DNA from: an uncultured Butyricicoccus sp.
GTDB lineage: Bacteria; Bacillota; Clostridia; Oscillospirales; Butyricicoccaceae
Length of the DNA: 64,000 nt
Direction of reading: 5' to 3'
Assembly: GCA_934532985.1 (NCBI GenBank)
Contig: CAKTAV010000008.1
Coordinates: 1-64,000, forward strand
The notes beneath the pieces are model-generated. The model was given only the letters and a program-made list of their open reading frames with translations, did no database searches and was not told where the DNA came from. Position 1 is the first letter of the stretch, and each line of letters opens with the position of its first letter. The position numbers and the translations under genes were made by a program. Positions 17,248 to 25,558 of this stretch are shown one piece after another.

Positions 17248-19020
17248 ATGGGCAAAATAGTGAAGGTATCCGGTCCTCTGGTCGTCGCCAACGGCATGCA
17301 AGACGCCAATATGGCGGACGTTGTCCGTGTCGGCGACCAGCACCTGATCGGTGAGATCCTGACCATGACGGGAGACTCCGCGTCCATTCAGGTTTATGAG
17401 GAAACCTCCGGTCTGGGTCCGGGCGGCGAAGTGGTCACCACCGGCGCACCGCTTTCCGTCGAGCTTGGCCCCGGCCTGTTAGAGAATATTTATGACGGCA
17501 TTCAGCGCCCGCTGGAGGGTATCCGCGCCCTGACCGGCGCGAACATCCGGCGCGGTATTGAGGTTCCGCCGCTGGACCGCGACAAGAAGTGGGACTTTGT
17601 CGCCACCGCCAAGGTCGGCGATGTGGTATCCACCGGCGATTTTCTAGGCGAAGTACAGGAGACCGCCTCCATTCTGCATAAAATTATGGTTCCGGCCGGT
17701 GTCTCCGGCACGGTCAATTCCATCTCCTCCGGCAGCTTTACCATTCAGGACGTCATCGCCACGATTCGTCTGGCGGACGGCACGGTCAAAGAGCTGACCA
17801 TGGTACAGAAGTGGCCGGTGCGCCGCGGACGTCCGTATAAGCAGAAGTTCCCGCCGTTCAAGCCGCTGCAAACCGGTCAGCGCGTCATCGACACGATGTT
17901 CCCGCTGGCAAAGGGCGGCACCGCCGCTGTTCCGGGTCCGTTCGGCTCGGGCAAGACCGTCGTACAGCATGCGCTGGCGAAGTGGTCGGATGTAGACATC
18001 GTGGTTTATATCGGCTGCGGCGAGCGCGGCAACGAAATGACCGACGTACTGCGCGAGTTTCCGGAGCTGGTTGACCCACGCACCGGCGAATCGCTGATGA
18101 AGCGAACGGTTTTGATCGCCAACACCTCGGATATGCCGGTAGCGGCGCGCGAAGCCAGTATCTACACCGGTATTACGATCGCAGAATACTTCCGCGACAT
18201 GGGCTACGACGTTGCCGTTATCGCCGACTCCACCTCCCGTTGGGCTGAGGCCCTGCGTGAGATGTCCGGCCGTCTAGAAGAGATGCCGGGCGAGGAAGGT
18301 TATCCGGCGTATCTGGCCTCCCGTATTGCGGAGTTCTATGAGCGTGCCGGTGTTGTCAACTGCCTGTGCTCCGAGGGCGAGCGCCGCGGCAGCTTGACCG
18401 CTGTCGGCGCCGTATCTCCTCCGGGTGGCGACCTGTCCGAACCGGTCAGCCAGGGCACGATGCGCATCGTCAAAGTGTTCTGGAGTCTGGACTCCTCACT
18501 GGCCTATCGCCGTCACTTCCCGGCCATCAACTGGCTGAATTCCTATTCCCTCTATCTCGACTCCATGAAAACATGGATGGACGAGGAGCTTGGCTCGCAG
18601 TTCTTTATCAACCGCACCAAGGCCATGAGCATTTTACAGGAAGAGGCCAGTCTGAATGAAATTGTACAGCTCGTCGGCAAGGACAGCCTGTCTCCGTCCG
18701 ACCAGCTCACGCTGGAGACCGCCAAAATGATCCGTGAGGACTTCCTGCAGCAAAATGCGTTCTTTGACATCGACAGCTTCTCGGATTACCGCCGACAGGG
18801 TCGCATGATGCAGATGATTCTGAGCTATGACGCGCAGTGCCGCGAGGCGATTGCCAAGGGTGCCGATGTGACGGAGCTGTTTGCCATCAGCGCACGTGCC
18901 GGAATCGGTCGTGCCAAGAGTGTTCCGGTGGACGAGTACATGGCCGCCTATGACGCGTTGGAGGCACAGATGGCCGAAGAAATTGATGCGATTGCCGCGA
19001 AGGGAGAGATTGACGGATGA
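17248..19020 (+). CDS. ntpA: V-type ATPase catalytic subunit A
   Basis: A 590-aa protein, normal family length. The Walker A motif GPFGSGKT lies near residues 230-237, with the long non-homologous insert of subunit A before it and the GERGNEMTDVL and DSTSRWAEALRE motifs after it. It hydrolyses ATP in the A3B3 head. The last four bases overlap ntpB (ATGA). Confidence 0.97.
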   Translation: MGKIVKVSGPLVVANGMQDANMADVVRVGDQHLIGEILTMTGDSASIQVYEETSGLGPGGEVVTTGAPLSVELGPGLLENIYDGIQRPLEGIRALTGANIRRGIEVPPLDRDKKWDFVATAKVGDVVSTGDFLGEVQETASILHKIMVPAGVSGTVNSISSGSFTIQDVIATIRLADGTVKELTMVQKWPVRRGRPYKQKFPPFKPLQTGQRVIDTMFPLAKGGTAAVPGPFGSGKTVVQHALAKWSDVDIVVYIGCGERGNEMTDVLREFPELVDPRTGESLMKRTVLIANTSDMPVAAREASIYTGITIAEYFRDMGYDVAVIADSTSRWAEALREMSGRLEEMPGEEGYPAYLASRIAEFYERAGVVNCLCSEGERRGSLTAVGAVSPPGGDLSEPVSQGTMRIVKVFWSLDSSLAYRRHFPAINWLNSYSLYLDSMKTWMDEELGSQFFINRTKAMSILQEEASLNEIVQLVGKDSLSPSDQLTLETAKMIREDFLQQNAFFDIDSFSDYRRQGRMMQMILSYDAQCREAIAKGADVTELFAISARAGIGRAKSVPVDEYMAAYDALEAQMAEEIDAIAAKGEIDG

Positions 19021-20399
19021 TTAAAGAATACCGCACCATACAGGAAATCGCCTCTCCGCTGATGGTTGTCCGTCAGGTACAGGGCGTCACCTATGACGAG
19101 CTGGCCGAGGTCGAGCTGAGCGACGGCTCGGTGCGCCGCGCCAAGGTTCTCGAGGTCAATGGCGACACCGCCGTCGTCCAGCTCTACGAATCCGCCGCCG
19201 GCATCAATCTGGCGCAGTCCAAGGTTCGTTTTCTGGGTCACCCGCTCCAGCTCGCTGTCAGCGGCGACATGCTGGGCCGTGTCTTTAACGGCATGGGCGA
19301 ACCGATTGACGGCGGCCCGGATATCCTTGCTGAGGAATACCGCGACATCAACGGTCTGGCCATGAATCCGGCCGCCCGCGATTATCCAAACGAATTTATC
19401 CAGACGGGTATCTCGACCATTGACGGCCTGAACACGCTGGTTCGCGGACAGAAGCTGCCGATTTTCTCCGGCTCCGGTCTCCCGCACGCACAGCTCGCCG
19501 CGCAGATCGCCCGTCAGGCGCGTGTACTGGATGACTCCTCCAAATTCGCCGTTGTGTTTGCTGCCATCGGCATCACATTCGAGGAATCCGAGTTCTTCAT
19601 TCAGGAATTCCGCCGCACCGGCGCGATTGACCGCACCGTTCTGTTCACTAATCTGGCAAACGACCCGGCCGTCGAGCGTATCGCGACCCCGCGTATGGCG
19701 CTGACTGCCGCCGAATATCTCGCCTTTACCAAGGGCATGCACGTTCTGGTCATCATGACGGACATCACCAACTACGCTGGCGCACTGCGCGAAGTCTCCG
19801 CCGCAAAGAAGGAAGTTCCGGGCCGCCGCGGCTACCCGGGCTATCTGTACACCGACCTTGCGACAATGTACGAGCGCGCCGGACGCCAGCTGGGCAACCC
19901 GGGTTCCATTACCATGATCCCGATTTTGACCATGCCGGAAGATGACAAAACCCATCCGATTCCGGACTTGACCGGCTACATCACCGAGGGTCAGATTATT
20001 CTAAGCCGTGAGCTGTATCGCCGCGGCATCAATCCGCCGGTTGACGTACTGCCGAGCCTGAGCCGACTCAAGGACAAGGGCATCGGCGAGGGCAAGACCC
20101 GCGCCGACCACTCCGGTACGATGAACCAGCTGTTCGCCGCCTACGCCACCGGCAAGGAGGCCAAGGAACTGATGAGCATTCTGGGTGAGGCCGCTCTGTC
20201 CCCGACGGATTTGCTGTACGCCAAGTTCGCGGAGGAGTTTGAAAAGCGCTATGTCGCACAGGGTTCGGACGAAAACCGTTCCATTGAGGAAACGCTGTCC
20301 ATCGGCTGGGAGCTGCTGAGCATCCTGCCGGAGACCGAGCTCAAGCGCATCAAGCCGGAGTTCATCGAAAAGTATCTTCCCAAGAAGGACAACAAGTAA
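19017..20399 (+). CDS. ntpB: V-type ATPase regulatory subunit B
   Basis: A 460-aa protein of normal length (KEYRTIQEIASPLMVV; PIFSGSGLPHAQLAAQIARQ at the degenerate P-loop; VLVIMTDITNYAGALREVSAAKKEVPGRRGYPGYLYTDLATMYERAGR). It forms the non-catalytic nucleotide interface with subunit A. Confidence 0.97.
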   Translation: MIKEYRTIQEIASPLMVVRQVQGVTYDELAEVELSDGSVRRAKVLEVNGDTAVVQLYESAAGINLAQSKVRFLGHPLQLAVSGDMLGRVFNGMGEPIDGGPDILAEEYRDINGLAMNPAARDYPNEFIQTGISTIDGLNTLVRGQKLPIFSGSGLPHAQLAAQIARQARVLDDSSKFAVVFAAIGITFEESEFFIQEFRRTGAIDRTVLFTNLANDPAVERIATPRMALTAAEYLAFTKGMHVLVIMTDITNYAGALREVSAAKKEVPGRRGYPGYLYTDLATMYERAGRQLGNPGSITMIPILTMPEDDKTHPIPDLTGYITEGQIILSRELYRRGINPPVDVLPSLSRLKDKGIGEGKTRADHSGTMNQLFAAYATGKEAKELMSILGEAALSPTDLLYAKFAEEFEKRYVAQGSDENRSIEETLSIGWELLSILPETELKRIKPEFIEKYLPKKDNK

Positions 20400-20411
20400 G
20401 GGAGGCACACC

Positions 20412-21113
20412 ATGGCAGGAACAACCGTAAACGCGACCCGTATGGAGCTGACGCGGTTAAAGGACCGCCTGAAAACCGCAACGCGCGGTCACAAGCTCCT
20501 GAAGGACAAGCGCGATGAGCTGATGAAGCAGTTCCTTGATGTCGTTCGGGAAAACCGGAAAATCCGCGTCCATGTGGAAGAAGGTCTCAAGCAGGCCCAC
20601 GGCTCCTTTACCGTCGCTTCCGCGCTGATGAGCGCCGAGATGCTGGAACAGTCGCTGCTGTATCCCAAACAGAGTGTTGCACTGGATATGACGCAGAAAA
20701 ACATCATGTCGGTCAACGTGCCGGAATATCATTTCCAGACGTCCGGCGGCTCTGCCGGAGATATTTATCCCTATGGCTTTGCCATGACCAGCTGCGAGCT
20801 GGACGGTGCCGTGGACGCACTGTCCTCCGTCTTTCAGGATATGCTCAAGCTGGCGCAGATCGAAAAGACCACCCAGCTGCTGGCGGAGGAAATTGAAAAG
20901 ACCCGCCGCCGCGTCAACGCCCTGGAATATGTCATGATTCCACAGATGCAGGAGAGCATCCGCTATATCTCCATGAAGCTGGAGGAAAACGACCGCGATG
21001 CTACCACCCGTCTGATGAAGGTCAAGGACATGATGCTGGAGCAGGCCATCGAGGCACAGCGGCTGCGCGACGCCGAAATTCTCGCCGCAAGCAAGGATTC
21101 CAGCGCAGAATAG
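20412..21113 (+). CDS. ntpD: V-type ATPase subunit D (central stalk)
   Basis: A 233-aa coiled-coil protein (NATRMELTRLKDRLKTATRGHKLLKDKRDELMKQF) with a matching C-terminal helix (RRRVNALEYVMIPQMQESIRYI), the pattern of the rotating shaft subunit. It starts 12 bases after ntpB with GGGAGG upstream, and ends the operon before a hairpin. Confidence 0.95.
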   Translation: MAGTTVNATRMELTRLKDRLKTATRGHKLLKDKRDELMKQFLDVVRENRKIRVHVEEGLKQAHGSFTVASALMSAEMLEQSLLYPKQSVALDMTQKNIMSVNVPEYHFQTSGGSAGDIYPYGFAMTSCELDGAVDALSSVFQDMLKLAQIEKTTQLLAEEIEKTRRRVNALEYVMIPQMQESIRYISMKLEENDRDATTRLMKVKDMMLEQAIEAQRLRDAEILAASKDSSAE

Positions 21114-21129
21114 TACCAAACGAAAAAAA

Positions 21130-21162
21130 ACTGCCGGAGCAATGCATTCTCCGGCAGTTTTG
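21130..21162. terminator. Bidirectional terminator, V-ATPase operon and reductase gene
   Basis: ACTGCCGGAG (21130-21139) pairs with CTCCGGCAGT (21149-21158). A-rich and T-rich flanks on both sides let it work for the convergent genes. Confidence 0.8.
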
Positions 21163-21216
21163 TCATATTTACGGTATCTTAGGTCTTGCCTTTGCAGTCA
21201 ATGCATATCCCATCCA

Positions 21217-21999
21217 TTACGATGCGCTTGCGTTGAGCCGCTCCATAATCTCATCCAGCGCGCGGCACCACTCGGCGAAGTTGTCCTTTGCCTCCAGATG
21301 CTTGTATGCCATTTCATTCAGGCCGCCCGGCGTGGTGTCATACGCCAGCTTTGCAACATCGCCGTCTTTGGCGTTGCGCGCCAGAATGGACAGCGCCTCA
21401 AAGAAGCCAGTCATGTAATCCAGCGACGCCTTGTACGGCAGTCCCTGATCCGCGCCCCACTGCACCACGTTGTGTACCAGCAGGAAATAGGCACTCATCA
21501 GACCGGTCAGTCCGGAAATCAAGCTGATTTCGCTCTCCTTTTCCAGCGCAATAATCGAACCGAGCGGTGCAAACATCGTGCTGACTTCCTCGTCCGCCGG
21601 ATAAATCGCAATCGGTCCGATGTGCTGCTCGGCGAACGGCAACGGAACCATACGAACCAGCTTTGCCGTCGGACCAACCCATTTCTGTACCGCCGTGGTC
21701 GGATGGTCACTCATAATCGTCAGAATTTTCTGTTCCGGACGGAAGGTCAGGCTGGTCAAAATCTCCTCACCATGTGCCGGAAGCAGGGTTAGGAACACCC
21801 AATCGCTGTTGTCTACGACGTCCTGATTGGACGAACATACCGTGATGCGCGCCGGAAATTCCTTTGCCAGAGCCGCCGCCTTCTCCGCATTGCGCGGCGA
21901 AAGATAAAAATGCATGTCTGTGCCGTCTGCCGTACAGAATCCGCGAATCAGCGCGGACGAGATAATGCCGACGCCCAAAATGCCAATGCGCTGTGCCAT
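21217..21999 (-). CDS. Pyrroline-5-carboxylate reductase-like NAD(P)-binding protein
   Basis: A 260-aa protein with an N-terminal Rossmann motif (RIGILGVGIISSALIRGF) and a C-terminal helical domain with TPGGLNEMAYKHLE, related to the TPGGTT dimer motif of ProC. The SPRNAEKAAALAKEF segment after the second strand fits NADP binding. It may make proline, but the family includes other imine reductases and the C-terminal motif is altered. The ATG at 21999 lies seven bases after AGGAGG; a nearer ATG six bases upstream is too close to that site. Confidence 0.8.
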   Translation of the reverse strand: MAQRIGILGVGIISSALIRGFCTADGTDMHFYLSPRNAEKAAALAKEFPARITVCSSNQDVVDNSDWVFLTLLPAHGEEILTSLTFRPEQKILTIMSDHPTTAVQKWVGPTAKLVRMVPLPFAEQHIGPIAIYPADEEVSTMFAPLGSIIALEKESEISLISGLTGLMSAYFLLVHNVVQWGADQGLPYKASLDYMTGFFEALSILARNAKDGDVAKLAYDTTPGGLNEMAYKHLEAKDNFAEWCRALDEIMERLNASAS

Positions 22000-22137
22000 A
22001 GTCATTCCTCCTGTTTTCTCTTTCAAATCATTTGTTATTGCTCAGATTGTTTTACTTATTATAACATGTCCCGCTTTTGTGATACAAGTATTTGCCAGAG
22101 AGATTTTACATTTCAACCGGTTTTTGTGAAATATGTA

Positions 22138-22242
22138 TTGACAACAAAATCCCGAAAAAGGTAGGATAGAAAGAGGGTCTCTTCTCGACCCAAAATGAGA
22201 GTATCTATGCTCCGAAAGGAGCAGAAACAGGAGCGTTTCATT
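22138..22242 (+). promoter_or_regulatory. Promoter and short structured leader of azlCD
   Basis: TTGACA (22138-22143) and TAGGAT (22162-22167) are 18 bases apart. The leader then holds a GGGTC/GACCC hairpin and a TGCTCC-GAAA-GGAGCA tetraloop hairpin (22209-22224) just before the Shine-Dalgarno. No known riboswitch class is recognised. Confidence 0.45.
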
Positions 22243-22980
22243 ATGCAGTCACCCACCAAACGAATGTCATATGTACAGGACGGTATGCGCGACGGCATCC
22301 CCATTATGATGGGCTATCTTGCCGTTGGTTTTTCCGTCGGTATTGCCGCGAAAAACGCCGGAATGAATGTCTTTCAGGGATTTCTTCTGAGCTTTTTGAA
22401 CATCGCGTCCGCCGGAGAATACGCCAACATCACGGTTATCGCCGCTGACGCCGCCTACATCGAAATTGCGATTATCACCCTGATTACCAACGCACGATAT
22501 ATGCTGATGAGCTGTGCGCTCAGTCAGCGATTTGACCCCAAAACGCCGTTTTATCACCGGCTTTTTGTCGGCTTTGGTATCACGGACGAAATTTTCGGCA
22601 TCACCATTGCCCAACCCGGCACGGTAAAGCCCGCCTATGTCTATGGCGCATTTCTTGTCGCCCTGCCCGGCTGGGATATTGGTACGGCCCTCGGTGTTTG
22701 GGCAGGAAATGTCCTGCCTACCAGCGTCACCAGTGCGCTGAGCGTGGCGCTGTTCGGCATGTTCCTTGCCATCATCATTCCGCCCGCCCGCAAACATCGT
22801 CCGGTACTCCTCGGTGTCATCGCCAGCTTTGTTCTGAGCTGTATTGCCACCTATCTACCGCTGACCGCTTCGATTTCCGGCGGCACGCGTACCATTATTC
22901 TTACCGTCGTCATCGCAGGTGTGCTTGCATTCCTGTGTCCGATTCCGCAAGAGGAGGATGATCTCGAAAATGACGCATAA
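22243..22980 (+). CDS. azlC: AzlC-family branched-chain amino acid exporter, large subunit
   Basis: A 245-aa multi-span membrane protein with the family hallmarks DGIPIMMGYLAVGFSVGI near the N-terminus and NARYMLMSCALS in the middle. AzlCD exports branched-chain amino acids or analogues. The ATG at 22243 has CAGGAG nine bases upstream; in-frame starts at 22195 and 22207 are possible but less well placed. It overlaps azlD. Confidence 0.9.
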   Translation: MQSPTKRMSYVQDGMRDGIPIMMGYLAVGFSVGIAAKNAGMNVFQGFLLSFLNIASAGEYANITVIAADAAYIEIAIITLITNARYMLMSCALSQRFDPKTPFYHRLFVGFGITDEIFGITIAQPGTVKPAYVYGAFLVALPGWDIGTALGVWAGNVLPTSVTSALSVALFGMFLAIIIPPARKHRPVLLGVIASFVLSCIATYLPLTASISGGTRTIILTVVIAGVLAFLCPIPQEEDDLENDA

Positions 22981-23278
22981 TATCTATGTTTATATTTTGA
23001 TCGCCTTTGCGGTGACCTACGCGATTCGTGTATTGCCGCTGACCCTGATTCAGCGCCCGATTAAAAATCGTTTTATTCAGTCATTCCTATACTATGTTCC
23101 CTATGTGACGCTGGCAGTCATGACGTTCCCGTCCATCTTGCAGGTCACACAGTCACCCATCGCCGGAGCCGCCGCATTGGTTGTCGGTCTGGTCGCCGCG
23201 TGGTTTGGCGCGAGCCTGTTTCAGGTCGCCGTCTCCTCGTGCGCCATTGTCTTCCTGCTGGAACTGTTTTTAGTATAA
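22970..23278 (+). CDS. azlD: AzlD-family transporter small subunit
   Basis: A 102-aa protein with four hydrophobic segments (AVTYAIRVLPLTLI... typical of AzlD, with the conserved R-x-x-P). Its ATG overlaps the end of azlC by 11 bases, so the two are translationally coupled and form one transporter. Confidence 0.9.
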   Translation: MTHNIYVYILIAFAVTYAIRVLPLTLIQRPIKNRFIQSFLYYVPYVTLAVMTFPSILQVTQSPIAGAAALVVGLVAAWFGASLFQVAVSSCAIVFLLELFLV

Positions 23279-23310
23279 GAATTTCCTGTCGTTGGCAAAG
23301 GAGTAAATAA

Positions 23311-23589
23311 ATGAAAATATAATCGGTCGCGGGTTTAGGCGCCGGTGCTGTCGGTTCCTATGTAATTGGGGGACTTTCTCAGCGCAATGCCATCACACTG
23401 CAGGATCTGGACGCGGGGCGGCATACCGAAATTGATATGTTCTCCGGCGTGCTGATGCAGCTGGGCAAACAGCTCGGTATTCCTACGCCGTATAATGACT
23501 ATACCTATCACATGATTAAGGCGCTGGAGGAAAAGAACGACGGCCGGTTTGACTATGACGCCAATGCTGCCGCGACGTGGTCGAAATAG
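23311..23589 (+). pseudogene. Ketopantoate reductase (PanE/ApbA-type) remnant
   Basis: A ribosome binding site (AAAGGAG) and ATG at 23311 are followed by a stop at codon 4. After it, the same frame reads SVAGLGAGAVGSYVIGGLSQ, the N-terminal Rossmann motif, and then jumps to HTEIDMFSGVLMQLGKQLG and TPYNDYTYHMIKALEEKN, the C-terminal end of ketopantoate reductases. About 200 internal residues are missing. A decayed gene with an in-frame deletion plus a nonsense codon. It lies downstream of azlD with no promoter of its own that I can see. Confidence 0.8.
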
Positions 23590-23639
23590 TGGAAATTCAA
23601 AATCATATGTAAGTTGCATCGACAATTTTATACCAAAAT

Positions 23640-23670
23640 AGGCACCTCTTTACGGAGATGCCTGTTTTTT
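23640..23670. terminator. Hairpin terminator between the panE remnant and the Sir2 gene
   Basis: AGGCACCTC (23640-23648) pairs imperfectly with GGAGATGCCT (23654-23663), followed by T residues. Confidence 0.6.
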
Positions 23671-23686
23671 TATTCGCAATTTTCTC

Positions 23687-24418
23687 TTATCGTACCACAA
23701 TCTGTCCCAGCACCTGTCCAATCGGTGCGTCAATCGTCAGATTTGCCTTGGTCGAGCGTCCGGTTTGGCCCTTATTGATGACCACCAGATACTTACCGTT
23801 AAAGTAGTTAATCAATCCCGCCGCCGGATAGACCACCAGCGAAGTGCCGCCGATAATCATCATATCTGCCGCCATAATGGCGCGCACGCTGTCGTTGATG
23901 CACTGATCATCCAGCGATTCCTCATACAGCACGACATCCGGCTTAATCAGACCGCCGCACGGGCAATACGGAATGCCGCCGCAGTCCTTGACATACTGCG
24001 CGTCAAAGCTGCGTCCGCACTTCTGGCAGTAATTGCGATGTACCGAGCCGTGCAGCTCATAGACCCGCTTGCTGCCCGCCGCCTGATGCAGTCCGTCGAT
24101 ATTTTGTGTGACGACCGCGCTGAGCTTGCCCGCCTGCTCCAGCTCTGCGAGCTTTTTGTGGGCAGCATTCGGCTTTTTGTCCAGCGCCAGCATCTTATCC
24201 TGATAAAAATCGTAAAATTCCTTCGTATGGCTCACAAAAAAGCTATGGCTCAGGATGGTTTCCGGCGGATAGTCATACTTCTGATGATACAAACCATCCA
24301 CACTGCGGAAATCCGGAATGCCGCTCTCGGTGGAAACACCCGCACCGCCGAAAAAGACAATCCGACGCGACTCGTCAATCATACTCTGCAACTGTGCAAT
24401 CTGTTCTTCCAGCTTCAT
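23687..24418 (-). CDS. Sir2-family NAD-dependent protein deacylase
   Basis: A 243-aa sirtuin. GAGVSTESGIPDFRS (near residue 25) binds NAD, TQNIDGLH precedes the catalytic His in YELHGS, and four Cys (YCQKCG...YCPCGG) form the zinc site. The enzyme removes acyl groups from lysine. The ATG at 24418 has GGAGG upstream. The nitroreductase gene lies 31 bases upstream on the same strand, so both are probably cotranscribed. Confidence 0.95.
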   Translation of the reverse strand: MKLEEQIAQLQSMIDESRRIVFFGGAGVSTESGIPDFRSVDGLYHQKYDYPPETILSHSFFVSHTKEFYDFYQDKMLALDKKPNAAHKKLAELEQAGKLSAVVTQNIDGLHQAAGSKRVYELHGSVHRNYCQKCGRSFDAQYVKDCGGIPYCPCGGLIKPDVVLYEESLDDQCINDSVRAIMAADMMIIGGTSLVVYPAAGLINYFNGKYLVVINKGQTGRSTKANLTIDAPIGQVLGQIVVR

Positions 24419-24449
24419 GCTTGTTTCCTCCTTGCTCAATTTAGGATAC

Positions 24450-24968
24450 TTACTCCACAAAGGTAATGCTGTCCGCCGCGCGCTCATGCGGCTCCGGGCG
24501 CTCCTCGGCGTAGCCAAAGCCCGCCGCCGCCCAAACGGCATGGTTTTCCGGAATGCCGAACTCGGTCAGCAGGGCGCGCACCTCCGGATCGTCACAGCAG
24601 GCACGCACCTGATTGATCCAGCAGCTGCTGATGCCCATATCCCATGCCGCCAGCAGCGCATTCTGCATCGCCGCACCGGAATCCAGCGGTGCATTGTAAT
24701 TGTCCTTCTCGCCGGAGATAATCAGAAACGCCGGCGGCGCATAAAAATTATATCCCTCCGGACGGTTGTCCGCCTTGCGGATGGCTGCCGCCAGCTGCTG
24801 AATCTTCTCCATGTTGGAAATCATCGTGAAATGCCATGTCTGTGCATTCTTTCCGCTCGGCGCCCATGCCGCCGCCCGGACAATCTGCTCCAGCTCACTG
24901 CGTTTCAGCCCCTCTTCCTGATAACGCCGCACGGAACGACGTGTTAAAATCGCATCCATTGTATTCAT
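24450..24968 (-). CDS. Nitroreductase-family FMN oxidoreductase
   Basis: A 172-aa protein of the short nitroreductase group. MDAILTRRSVRRYQEEGL and APSGKNAQTWHF are the N-terminal FMN-binding motifs; the C-terminal part has AAGFGYAEE and a conserved Arg/Pro tail. It reduces nitro compounds, quinones or flavin with NAD(P)H; the physiological substrate is unknown. Confidence 0.9.
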   Translation of the reverse strand: MNTMDAILTRRSVRRYQEEGLKRSELEQIVRAAAWAPSGKNAQTWHFTMISNMEKIQQLAAAIRKADNRPEGYNFYAPPAFLIISGEKDNYNAPLDSGAAMQNALLAAWDMGISSCWINQVRACCDDPEVRALLTEFGIPENHAVWAAAGFGYAEERPEPHERAADSITFVE

Positions 24969-25558
24969 GAAAATTGTTCTCCTCTTCTGTTGTCGTGATA
25001 GACTATATTAAGAATAGTATACTCGTTTACTCTGCATTTTTCAAGCGAGAATGACAAAAATCAGCGAGTTGTCCGCACATTTTTTTGATATTTTGCCGGT
25101 TTTACTGCAATTTCTCGCATTTTTTGCTCCTTCGCCCTGCATATTCCTCAACTTTCTCGTCTTTTGTTTCTTAACAGCGGACCGTCATTTCCGTCCCGCT
25201 CGACGGTTTCTTCCCTCCCTGTTTTCTGATTTTTCTCCCACAACGTTTTCGACTTTCTTTTCTCCTCATTGGCATTTCACGAAACAAACCAACACCGTGT
25301 ATATTTGTGTTGAAAAATACACTGTATGCGTGAGATTTCGTTGGTTTTTGTGACGTTATCGTCATTTTCCACGCGTTTATCATCAGCAAAATCGCCAGAC
25401 AAACCACCAGATTTGTGCATGTTGATATTGAATTGCTCCAAAAAAATAAAGTATAATAATGGATAGCATATTTCGCCGTACTGCGTCCTTTTTTACCGCG
25501 GTTTCCCGGCGTTTGATTGTATTCCACCCAACGTTTCCACAGGTAAAGGAGGTTCTCT
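24969..25558 (+). promoter_or_regulatory. Non-coding gap with promoter for the Pip/YhgE pair
   Basis: No supported gene in about 590 bases. TTGAAT (25428-25433) and TATAAT (25452-25457) are 18 bases apart and give a leader of about 95 bases before the GTG at 25559. Confidence 0.5.
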
